A DNA stretch of 64,000 nt from Tretioscincus oriximinensis. Lineage: Eukaryota; Chordata; Lepidosauria; Squamata; Gymnophthalmidae. A model generated the notes under the pieces. It had not been told where the DNA came from. It did not search any database and saw nothing but the letters and a program-made list of their open reading frames with translations. Positions 46,788 through 56,673 of the stretch are shown here, one piece after another; the first letter of the stretch is position 1, and every line of letters starts with the position of its first letter. A program made the translations under genes and the position numbers. The stretch lies in assembly GCA_022410635.1 (NCBI GenBank), contig JAJVDF010000131.1, positions 2,209,247-2,273,246 on the forward strand, written 5' to 3'.

Positions 46788-49700
46788 GTAAGTGGGCGGT
46801 GGGGAAGCTGGGTTTGAAGCAGCAGCAGCAGCTGCTGGCAATGGGGGAGAGAGAGAAAGAACAGCAGTGTTGGCTTCTTAGCCGTAAAGGGGTCTGTTGC
46901 CAGGGACTTCGTCGGTTGCTAGGGACCTTGAAGCCGAAACATCCCACCCCTCTGCCCTCTTTGAAGATGGACGCCAAGTCACAATTGTGTGCGATGAGGA
47001 CCTGTCCTGCTGTCCCTAGTGAGCCTTATTCTAGGTTCTATCTTGGAACAGGAGCCTGCCTTCTACATGCTAGTGTAGACTACGGCAGGCCCCGAATGGG
47101 GCCTGCCGTAGTCTACACTGGCATGTGGATGGCCAAGCTCTGTCCCAAGATGTAACCCAGAACAAGGCTTCTTTAAGGCCCTTTCAGCATTGAGCCTTAT
47201 CTTAGAATAGGGGCCTACCATAGCCTACACTGGCATACGAATGGCAGCCCTCTATTCCAAGATAGGTCCCAACATGAGGCTTAGGGCAGAAAGTGACCAG
47301 TTCACGACATAGAAAGCAAGGCCTGATAGTTCCCCAATTGAGTTGCTTGGGGTTTATAAGCAAAACTAAAAGTAAAAGCGAGAAGGTAACTGTAGGCAGG
47401 ACACAGAAAGACAGAAATCCCACGTTAGAAGTTGCCAAAGCGATTCTTTAGTGGATTTTCCTTCAGCTGCCCAGAGTCTGTCCTTACTCAATTCTGAGAA
47501 GAGGAGGGATGTAGCCAAAATATATAACCAAAAGTTGCNCAGGTCCTTATTTTAGGAACTGAGTTATGCCCTCAAATTCTCCAAGAAAGAAGGCTCCATT
47601 AAGCAAGTGTCTGAGTAAAATGTTTTTGGTTTTATAAGGCATTTTAAGATTAAATTACACACCAATTAAAACAGGCTGGTCAAGCCTGGGGCTCTCCTGG
47701 GGTAGCAGGAGAGGGAGCCTAAATACTGACCGATGTAATTTGCGCTAAGTGATTTGACTTTGTGGAACAGCCACTCCTGTTGGATTACAGGTGTCATCTC
47801 TTTGTTGATCATTCTAGTTGGAATTTCTTAATTGGAATCACAATAGCATGAGGAGAAAGCACTAGTATAATTCTGGGTATGTTTAATGTAAAGCAGAATC
47901 CCAACAGGATCAAGGACGTGTAGACATATTTTTAATTTATNTTTGAGAATGGTACAAGAGATTGGTGGGAAAAGATAACCCATGTTACCATGTTATCTGT
48001 GATTGCTCGGTAGCGATCCAAGGCAATAGCTGACAGGTGCAGGATGGAACAAGTACAACAAGTGATGTCCACACTAAGCCAAACATCACACATCACCTGG
48101 CCCATGATCCAGGTCTCTTTGACAATGTAGACAATACTGAAGGGCATGACGAGGATGGCAACCAGGAAGTCAGTGATAGCTAGGGAGCAGATTAAATAGG
48201 ATGGTGGAGCTTCCATGTCGCAATTATTGTAGACATCACAAGAGAGTTGATGATTGTTGTTGTTACTACTAATACAGAGAGGGTAAGAGAAACCATGATT
48301 TTGGNGGTTGCTTTTTTAAGTAGTTCTTCTGACATATTTTGTTCCAGGGTATGATTTTGTTCAGTGAAATTTAAGAAATCCATGATTCCCTTGATCCTTA
48401 CGAAGGCAAGAGACCTCTTCCTGAAGCTCGGTGCACATTGAAAACTTGTAGGAAATGATTATTGTCCAAGTCTTAATTTGTTGATTTGCTTTGAATATCA
48501 TTAAGATCCAGTCAGGTACTTTAGGAAAAGATGTAGCTGTTACTTACTTGTTTTTGTTTTGCTGATGTTGTAACATCATGTTCCTGGTATTCTGGGTGAT
48601 GCAGCTGGCTGGCAAACGCCTGTTACCAATCACACCATAATTCCCAAGGCAGCTGTAGCTGTTCCCATCTAATCCCATTTCATATGTTCTGTGGCCTGCT
48701 TAAAAACATTCCACAGCTGGACTGGAAATCTAAGGAATGGCGTCAGAAGACTGTGAATGATGCAAGAGTTGACCTTCCCATTTGAACCTGGTGATGTACC
48801 TGCCCGTGTATAGTATCCACATTATCCCCTTGCCCAATTGNGATGAGGGATGGGCAGGTTGAACCAATAGGAATGAGAAGATCCCCTTGCATTCTGTATA
48901 TTCTGTATTCTGACCAAGGTACAGCACTGTTCCCATGCTCCGTTTCAAACAGCCTGGAGCACTCTTCTTTGGACCAAGAGGGATGGTCATCACTGACCAT
49001 TCCTTAAAGGTAGAAGCAAAAAGAGCCAAACTCAAAAGTAAGTTTGGAATTGGTTCCTTAATAATCATAGTGTAAAATATTGCCTTTGACATACACTTTG
49101 ATTTACACATCAAAGCTTCNTGAACCTGGCTAGTATGTTTTTATTGAATTGCATGAATTGTCTTAATGCATGGACAATTTCTTTTCTATAGTTTACCTCT
49201 GGTGTCTCTTTCATATTGGGAAAAAATGAATTTATATAGTATTGACCAACCATTTAGGTGGCTTTAGCAGGAGACTTAAACAAATTTATTGTGGATAAGG
49301 TGATCAACTGAAAGCTTTGATTTAATGGCCTGCAAATTTTCCATACGCTTCTGTGTGAAATGGGCTACTGAACTAGGCAACTGCTTGTAGGTTCTGTTTC
49401 ATTCATGTTTTTATATTGGTTTGACATTAGACGTGTGTGTGATTTTCTATATGCTGACATTGTCCTTGAACTGTTTTAATTGCTGCTTTTGTATTTCTTG
49501 GGCCTCTGAGTTGCATAAACTACGACATTTGGATTGAATAGACTTTTAGTTTAATCTAGAATGGCTGTTTCTGTAATTCTTTTTGTAATCGGTAAAAAAA
49601 GATAGAATCTGTCACTTGGCCATAAGTCATTGCCCAAATGTCTTCTTTGGATGTGGAAGTGGTGTGTATTGACTGTATTTAAGTAGGAAAGGAAGAGCTG

Positions 49701-52700
49701 GTTTTCAGTCAAAGGCTTAATTAAAGTGTTGCATCCTCAAGACCTTTCTGAATACATACAAAGATAGTGATTGACGTACCACAAGGGGGAGACTGTCCCA
49801 TAGTCTTGGGGCTGCCACTGAGATGGTGAGGTGATACAATCTAATCTGTTAGTTCTGCAGATCTTCAGGCAAGAGTATGGGTTCCTATCATGATGATCCT
49901 ATCATTCATTTTTCTAATTTGGAAACTTGCTTTAAACTAGATTAAGCTGAGAAGTGGTGACCAGTTCAAGGAGAGAATTTCCCATCTTGCCCAAAGTTTG
50001 AACTAGGAATAATTTCTTAGTTTTGACTTTGTTCCTAGTTCACTGATGCTTTTACATTTTATAACGCATAGAGGAAATATCTTTATATACTTGTTGTTTA
50101 GGAAAACTTGTTGCAAGAGACTTATAAAGCCTACAGCTTTGTTGATATTGTATGAGCAGACTTCATGGCTAGAATCCAGAAAAAAGGGGGGGAAATGTAA
50201 TTTTTTAATCGCTGCTGAAAAGGGCAAAAGTGTTTAATAGAATATTGGGAGAGCATCCAGGCATTACTTACCTACTCCATTATAATTCGTTTTTCCAGAA
50301 ACAAGCACGGTCCGAACTGTTTTGTTCCANAATATCCAATTATAATGGAATAAATATATGACATCAGGATGCATCTTGGTTGGCATGCCCTTTCAGTCCT
50401 AGAAAAAAATGTTATTTTGTTAAACTTTCTGTAGTCGTTGATAATATATCTTTGCTTTGAATGTATATTAAAGCAACTTCCAAAGAAATCAGCTATTCTT
50501 CTTTAATGTTTTGACCCTTTTTATTTCAGTTTATTTCACCAAAATATTCAGTCTTATCTCAGCAACATTAATAGATATGATTGTTTTTCAAAGGTGGAAC
50601 TCATACTCCCACTTTTATTATCAGAAGAGTTTCGCACCATTAATTTNCAGTAGAAATGTTACCTGCCTTCTCCTTATTCCTCCCCAGTCAGCAAAGCATA
50701 AAGCACTTAGAATTAATTTTGGAACTACGTGGTTTTGTTGATTGATAAACTTTAAAAACATTAAGTTTTGTGCCATAGTAACTACATGTTATACAAGCAG
50801 CTACTATATCATATGTATTAAAAATGTACAAATTCCGACTTGCATTTAATAAGTTGTTTTTTTTCTTCTTTATAAGAAGCTGTTGTGCAAACAAGTGCAA
50901 TTTAACTTACCATACTACACAAGTGTTCATTTTATCAGCAGTTTTCAGAAAATAGGACATAACTGTTGAAATGTTTTATTAATGTGTACATTTTTAAATC
51001 TTTTGTTACCCACCCTGGAGCCAATGGTGAAGGGCGGGATATAAATCATTTTAAATAAATAAATAAAATAATAAATAAAATAAAACCTCTCAGCAGGAAA
51101 ATTAAGTTTATTTATAGAACACCAGGTCGTGACTGCAACAACCAATAGTTTCTGTTGTTTTTCTATTTTTATTATCTGTTGCTTTCATTAATTCTTAAAA
51201 ACGACAGAGTCCATACTATTGATGGCGAGCGCAAAGTTAAGATACTTTTAGTCATGTTTCATAGATTTCGCCACCAGAAAGATGCACAAACTGAAAGTTG
51301 ATGTTGGTACTTTTGAGTCATGCTAAGCTCCTGCTAACGGTATAGGCAAGAACTCACAATTTTTATCTGTTCTGAAGGGACTCAAAGCAGCTTATAAGGG
51401 TATTTTTTGCCCAAAGGCTTACATTCTATCTTCCCTACCAGGCTGTGGTGGTTCCCATTTATCTAGTTTCAGTCAATTTCAATTTCTTGCAATTCTTGCT
51501 TTGGAATACCTGGGTTGGCTAGAGCTGCAGGCTAATAGAAGGTGCTCACCCCTCCCCACGTCCATTACAGGGCTTCTGAACCCAATCTCTCAGATGAGAG
51601 ACCATCTCCTTAGCGACTGCGCCATTCGTGCTTGCTGTTCCCTTGCCTATTCTTCCTCTTCCCTTCATCTTCCCTTTCCAGTTCATCATCTACATCTGTC
51701 ACTTGTTCTATGTGTGAGTTTCTTCAAGGAGGTAGTCAGATTTCATACAGTCTAATTTTATNAATTGGTTCTTCTTGCTCTTCATTGCAAGTAATAACCT
51801 CTAGGTTCATGATTTGACATTCACACTGGGGAGTAGCATCCCTGATTGGTGGAAAGAGAAAATATACCTCACCTATTGTTCCACCATTCCCCAGGCTGCC
51901 AAACCTACTCATGGCTCTTTCCTGGTACCTAACTTGCACGGACTCATAAAACCTCAAGCAGTCTTGGAGCAGTATAGCTTCCAAGTAATGCAGAAGGTGC
52001 AAGCCAGGACTTCTGGTTTCAAATACAGGTTATGTACCCACATGTATCACGAGCATCATCCCTTCACCCAATTGTAGCAAGGGATGAATGGGCTGAGCCG
52101 TGTCTGAAACCAGAAGGCATGGCTCATACTCCTGCTGGACCAGGATTTCNCTGTGCTCAGGGTGCGTAAAGTAGGGTCATTCTTCTCATAATCAGAAGGG
52201 AATAGTCCCCAGTGACCATTTCCTCAAGTAAGTACGGAAAAGGTCTCATTGAATGAAATTTCACGGCACTGATTATTACAGGAAATACCTTTTTAATTCT
52301 TATCAATGAAATGTCCTTATTTCCCATTCTTCATGAGCATGATGTTCATCTTTGGCTATTTCATTTTTGTCACGATCAGTAAAAAATACACAAAGCGCAA
52401 GTTGACTTTTTTTGTCGAATAGATATACTTAAAAGGCATGCATTTATAGATTTTTCTTCATGTATGTCTGTATTACGGCCATCGACAACACAATTGCTAT
52501 TATACTCTTCTTTCAAGCCATTTAACTACAGAATTCACTCCAGTATGAGTGTTTGAAAGCATTAGTTCGGTGCACAACATGATGCATTCGTCTCTTGCTG
52601 AAAAGGACAAGTATATGGGAGGTGTAGCGAGAAGAGCAGTGATGGGCTTTTGAAATATATTGAAGTAGAAGGATGTTTTGGATTGCTCAGTAAAGACTTG

Positions 52701-55700
52701 GAGCAGGCATACTAGTTTGTTTTTCTATTCCTCATTCTTCATTTCACTGTGTCTATCTAATTTCAGAATGGGGAAGGATGTGTTGTCTTTCTGCCTTTAG
52801 ACGAGGCGATGGCCTAANGAAAGTAAATTGCTCTTTCCCTCTAGAAAGCTCTTCCGTATTTCAGCTATTTTAAAACTGCTGTTCTTTTCAGGTGACGGAG
52901 CAGCTGGCAGCAATTATGGGTATACCAACAGTGGGTACAGTGTATACGAGGAAGAAAATGAGAAGTTAACTGAAAGTTTACGGTCAAAAGTCAGTGCCAT
53001 AAAATCAGTAAGTATATCATTACAGCAATAGAATTAAAATCTGTTGAAGTACATCATGCTTGCTTGTTCAGTTTAATAGTAATTTAGTGAAAACGAAGGC
53101 TGTTCAATTGCATTCAGATAAAATATTGCCCATCAGGAAGCATAGTGCATTCAATCATGGATCAAATTATTTTCCTAATTCTATTTGCGTTCCAGTTGCC
53201 TACATGTTGAGATCCCAGCAACTCCCCTTGTTAGGCACATTATGATTGAGAATTTCATTCCTTAAGGGAGTTATGACTCAAGAAGGGCAATTATTATCCT
53301 GTAATGGTTTCAGTTGCCCTGTAGCCCTAAGAGACTAGTCAGGAGTCTTGGAGGAAGAAGGGAAATCTTAGTAGAGTGATGATGCACTAAAGCTGGGAAT
53401 GAAGAATAAATTGGAAAAGTTGAGGCAGCCGGTAGGTTGATGGCTGGAGAGGGATACTGGATTTTGGATTCATGAAAAGGCGGTCCCAAGAGGACATTTG
53501 TGGAGGCAGCAGATAAAATGCATGTCAGCATGAGTAAGGAGCAATGGCTGAGAGCAAGGGTGTGTTGGAAATTGGTAGCTGAAAGATGTGTGAAAGTTAC
53601 AATTAAGAACATCTAGTCCAGCATTCTGTCTCACGCAGAGGCCCACCAATTGCACCTGGACAGTCTGGAAAAGAAGAAGGAAAAATCTTCAACTGTTCTT
53701 GACACCTTGCAAATGGCATTTCAGGAATGCTGCCTGTTATTCCCTCTTGAAAGCAGTATCAAGGCATCCAACTTAGTAGCTGTTTATACCCTTGGCTTCC
53801 ATAAACTTGCCTAATTCTGTTTTAAAACTATCCAGGCTGCTAGCTACCTAGTTAGTAAATTCCAAAGGCTGATGACCCTCTGGGTGAAAAAATACTTTCC
53901 CTTGTATTCTGACCTCACAATTTTTCTCCATTTCACCTTATTCACTACATGCATGATTTTTACACTTCAATCAGAACACCTCTCAAACGCTGTCTTTCGA
54001 GGCTGAAGATGCCCAGACATTGCAGCTAGATTTCATAAGGGAGGTGCTCCAGCCCTTCAATCATTCTTGTTGCCCTTTTCTGCACCTTGAGGAAAGCCTG
54101 TGTCTTCTTTGAGAGGTGTAGGAGGGACTTGGGGGGATTTTTCTTGGAAATAGTGTATATAGTTGACATAGGATCTCTGTGCAATCCACAAATACTGTAT
54201 ATTCTTTAGCATGATAATAAACCTCCCCTGTGATTTTCTTCACGCATTGTGAGTTCCAGCAACTTATATACAGAATATAAACAAATCTCAGACCCATTGC
54301 ACAGCCCTATGTGCTACTATCAAACTAAATTATCCCTGTTGCTAAGGAAATAACGTTGCTAAAGTTTTAATCAAATCCTAAAGTAAGCTTTGTCAAAGGC
54401 TGATCAGTCATTGAAGTAAAGTAAAACACTTTTCGCTCTCCTAGATTCATGTGATTTTTTTTTTATACATCATTTAAACAGAAGTCCCCAGCCTTTTTTT
54501 GCTAATGAACTAGTCCCATTCAAGACTTTTTATGATCTTTTATTGAGATCCAACCTGAGACTTTTGGGCGTATGGCAAAATATAAATGTAAGTAAGCAAG
54601 CAAATAAGAAAACAAACATACAAATAAAATAAATTTCCATGGAGTGTTGGAAAGGGAGGCAAAAGAATTGTTCTCATACCAAAACACAGTAAAATGTGTA
54701 AGAATGTAAGAGGAGCCTTGCAGAATAGGATCATACCCATTTAATCAAGCCTTGTTTCACAAAGTGGCTCACTGATTTTACTCAAGCAGTCTCATGTATA
54801 TAGTATAATACAATTATTTTTCAAAATAGAACACCCTGCATACTGTGAAAGTCAATAATATGGAATAAAATAAATATTTATTTATTTTTATTCTTTTTGT
54901 GTCACCAAGTGATCCACGACCCAGTACTGGTCCGTAGTCCTGTAACGGGCCTGATTTAAAGTAAATACGCAAATNAAATATGAAGAATAGAAGAGGGAAG
55001 GAGGTTCGTTCAGTCTATCAACCAGACATTACTGAGCAAAATGTGAACATAGTTGCCTTCTCCCATTTATAGTCGTTGTTTTTCATATGTTTGTAAGTTC
55101 AGACTACAATAGCTACTGATAGCCTTGCAATCTCTGAATTTGTGCATTTTTCTCAAGTTTTCCTGTGCAGTTCTTGCACGTTCTTCTTATTCTTCTTGCT
55201 GTCACTGGTAGTTACAAATGCAAAAGTTACAATTTAAATGCTCTGTGAAAAAAAATTGCCTTTTGCTAGTTCAGATGCTTCTAGCTAAGGAATGGAATAT
55301 TGAATTGGTTAAGCACATCAGGACAAGTAATGGAAAAGCTGAGTGGAGGAAATGTTTTGTAAAATGGCAAATACAATATATTGGTGTTGCTGTAGCTGTG
55401 GTAGACTTTTCAGAACAGGCCAAAGCAAAAGAATATAATCCTTCATCTTATTTTATTACTGAGCACTATAATGTATAGACTATGATTATTATATTTCATA
55501 AGTTGCTTGTTCCTAATGTACCTCTAAAGAAATTATGTTATCTGCACTTAACATTCCACAAACAGGACACCTATGATGTAATCCAGATGGTTGTATTGGT
55601 CGTAACATGCCAATCTTCTGATTTTTTTTAACAGCTTACTATTGAAATTGGAACTGAAGTTAAACAACAAAATAAAATTCTATCTGAAATGGTATGTACA

Positions 55701-56673
55701 TGAATAAAACATACATTTCTTCCTAATTCCTAGATGAATTAATTCAGTTTTCTAATTTAAAAAGCCCTGAGGTTGAGTGTGAGGGTTTTGTTGCTTTTAT
55801 TATTGAATCATCTTTCTGTTTTTGAGTGGTTCTCAAATTGTATCCTCCACACTTCTGCATGCATCCACTCCGAATGAGACTAGGAGTGAATATCACAGTA
55901 TTGGTAATTGAATATCAGGAATATTTGTTCAGAAATATCTGAACAAAACTACAGTTTTGGAATTGTTTTAGGGCATTCATTGGTTTTGAATACTTTCAGA
56001 AAGTGTGCATTTTGTANGTTTTGAGGTTCTGCAAAGAATTATTTTGATGCAGAATTCCGACTACTGGGTTCACAAACACAGTATGGGCAAATCAAAGAAT
56101 CTAATTTTTTTTCATAACTTACCAGTACTTTCTATGAGAACCAGTTACTCTTTTAAAATGGCATATTCAGTCCCTTTCTGACTTGAGCCCTGGTTACATC
56201 TCAGAATAGTGCCATGAAATCTGCATGCTAGTTTAGACTCTGCAGGTACATAAGATGGCAGAACCTGTTATGATAAGGTCTAATACAGAAGTATGTAAAA
56301 AAAAATTCAAAAAAGATATAAGAGATACTGAAATATATATTGAAATACCCTAATGCAAATTCACATAAAACAAAATTTAAAAATACATTATGTGATCACT
56401 CCACCGAGAACTGTGTCTTGGATAAAATACCATCCCTTGTCAGTTGCCTTGGCATATTAAAAGCACAAATACACTGGTGTCTGAAAACTAATTACATATG
56501 CATTTCTTTTAAACTAGGACAATGATTTTGATTCAACGTCAGGATTCCTTGGTGCAACAATGGGTAGACTGAAAATTCTATCAAGAGGAAGTCAGACAAA
56601 ACTCTTATGCTATATGATGCTCTTCTCACTGTTTGTCTTTTTCGTAATTTACTGGATTATTAAATTGAGGTGA
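46769..56673 (+). CDS. BET1: BET1, Golgi vesicular membrane trafficking SNARE (four coding exons)
   Basis: Joined exons 46769-46787, 52892-53007, 55635-55691 and 56518-56673 encode 115 residues. The start MRRAGLG, the block [20 protein letters not shown] and the tail IYWIIKLR are diagnostic of BET1. Bet1 is a Qc-type SNARE anchored in ER-to-Golgi vesicles and Golgi membranes. It pairs with syntaxin 5, GOS28/membrin and Sec22b or Ykt6 for fusion. The SNARE helix spans about residues 30-85, and a single C-terminal membrane segment about 93-113 lies before a two-residue lumenal tip. It is three residues shorter than human BET1, owing to a shorter Gly/Asn/Tyr linker after residue 7. All junctions have GT/AG and keep frame. 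A polyadenylation signal candidate AATAAA lies at 57422-57427. Convergent with the downstream acyl-CoA dehydrogenase gene. Confidence 0.97.
46999..47180. mobile_element. Palindromic MITE (GAGCCTTATTCTG family), best copy
   Basis: GAGCCTTATTCTAGGTTCTA and CAAGATGTAACCCAGAAC then AAGGCTT are inverted ends. The centre is an almost perfect palindrome, GACTACGGCAGGCCCCGAAT against GGGGCCTGCCGTAGTC. Overlaps the start of the next copy. Confidence 0.75.
47177..47290. mobile_element. Palindromic MITE, second tandem copy
   Basis: GGCCCTTTCAGCATTGAGCC opens a shortened copy with CCATAGCCTACACTGGCATA. It ends CAACATGAGGCTTAGGGC. It shares the GGCC junction with the previous copy. Confidence 0.6.
47300..47930. 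other. BET1: Unclassified intronic sequence
   Basis: GC-richer part near 47680-47720 (GGGGTAGCAGGAGAGGGAGC) may be a repeat, but no family was recognised. Confidence 0.35.
47934..48383 (-). pseudogene. HTR1F: 5-HT1F-type serotonin receptor pseudogene, antisense in BET1 intron 1
   Basis: The minus-strand frame from 48383 starts [16 protein letters not shown], then [20 protein letters not shown] (first membrane segment) and WKLHHP. A 7-base deletion then breaks frame. The next frame gives [20 protein letters not shown], then [20 protein letters not shown] and [18 protein letters not shown], with the conserved DRY motif at the end of helix 3. These are closest to HTR1F (MDFLN start, KLHHP, WIMGQV). 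After AITD the match collapses to a short degraded piece of helix 4 and stops. Helices 5-7 are missing. HTR1F coding sequence is intronless, so retrocopy and DNA duplication are both possible. Confidence 0.9.
48730..49020. repeat. Unclassified repeat, related to 51880-52230
   Basis: CCCAATTGNGATGAGGGATGGG and TCATCACTGACCATTCCTTA have counterparts CCCAATTGTAGCAAGGGATG and CCCCAGTGACCATTTCCTCA in the second copy, in the same order. The 127-codon minus-strand frame here is not supported as a gene. Confidence 0.4.
49120..50998. other. BET1: BET1 intron 1, unique AT-rich part
   Basis: No exon or repeat recognised. Confidence 0.4.
51000..51085 (+). mobile_element. LINE 3' tail (L2-like)
   Basis: TTACCCACCCTGGAGCCAAT, GGGCGGGATATAAATCATTT and AAATAAATAAATAAAATAAT form the terminal part of a LINE or related SINE. 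Confidence 0.55.
51366..51634 (-). mobile_element. tRNA-headed SINE (second family)
   Basis: Minus-strand head CACGAATGGCGCAGTCGCTA and B-box region GGGTTCAGAAGCC. The body AGCAGCTTATAAGGG, CAGGCTGTGGTGGTTCCCAT and AGAAGGTGCTCACCCCTCCC (plus orientation) matches 45752-46058. Confidence 0.75.
51880..52230. repeat. Unclassified repeat, second copy
   Basis: Shares ordered words with 48730-49020 (see there). Its own termini are not clear. Confidence 0.35.
52892..53007 (+). CDS. BET1: BET1 coding exon 2
   Basis: Acceptor TTCTTTTCAG, donor GTAAGT. Begins with the last two bases of Gly7 and encodes residues to Ser45, including the [15 protein letters not shown] start of the SNARE helix. Confidence 0.97.
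53608..54085 (-). mobile_element. CR1-type LINE 3' fragment in BET1 intron 2
   Basis: TCTAGTCCAGCATTCTGTCT, GAGGCCCACCAATTGCACCT, CTATCCAGGCTGCTAGCTAC and GGGTGAAAAAATACTTTCCC align with the copy at 1489. Several small deletions. Confidence 0.8.
54086..55634. other. BET1: BET1 intron 2, remaining sequence
   Basis: A short segment near 54905-54950 (GATCCACGACCCAGTACTGG, then TCCGTAGTCCTG) resembles a vertebrate hAT end. No exon recognised. Confidence 0.4.
55635..55691 (+). CDS. BET1: BET1 coding exon 3
   Basis: Acceptor TTTTTTTAACAG, donor GTATGT. Nineteen codons ([19 protein letters not shown]), central SNARE heptads, phase 0 at both ends. Confidence 0.97.
56185..56280. mobile_element. Fragment of the GAGCCTTATTCTG palindromic MITE in BET1 intron 3
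   Basis: GAGCCCTGGTTACATCTCAG, then GCATGCTAGTTTAGACTCTG. One arm and part of the centre only. Confidence 0.4.
56518..56673 (+). CDS. BET1: BET1 coding exon 4 and stop
   Basis: Acceptor TTTTAAACTAG. Encodes residues 65-115 with the end of the SNARE helix ([20 protein letters not shown]) and the membrane anchor, then TGA at 56671-56673. Confidence 0.97.
   Translation, partial: DNDFDSTSGFLGATMGRLKILSRGSQTKLLCYMMLFSLFVFFVIYWIIKLR

Larger units (their letters stand above)
46788..52891 (+). other. BET1: BET1 intron 1
   Basis: 6.1 kb, GTAAGT to TTTTCAG. It holds two tandem palindromic MITEs, an antisense serotonin-receptor pseudogene, a tRNA SINE, an L2 tail and two related unclassified repeats. 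Confidence 0.95.

Noticed and set aside
46648..46977. 109-codon minus-strand frame over BET1 exon 1
   Set aside because: Antisense shadow of the GC-richer first exon region with no family resemblance.
46465..47155. Long plus-strand frames around BET1 exon 1
   Set aside because: They read through the promoter, exon 1 in the wrong frame, and MITE sequence. The true reading frame is fixed by homology of MRRAGLG and the splice to 52892.
51501..51755. Open frame of 84 codons
   Set aside because: Largely SINE sequence, carrying on into pyrimidine-rich DNA.
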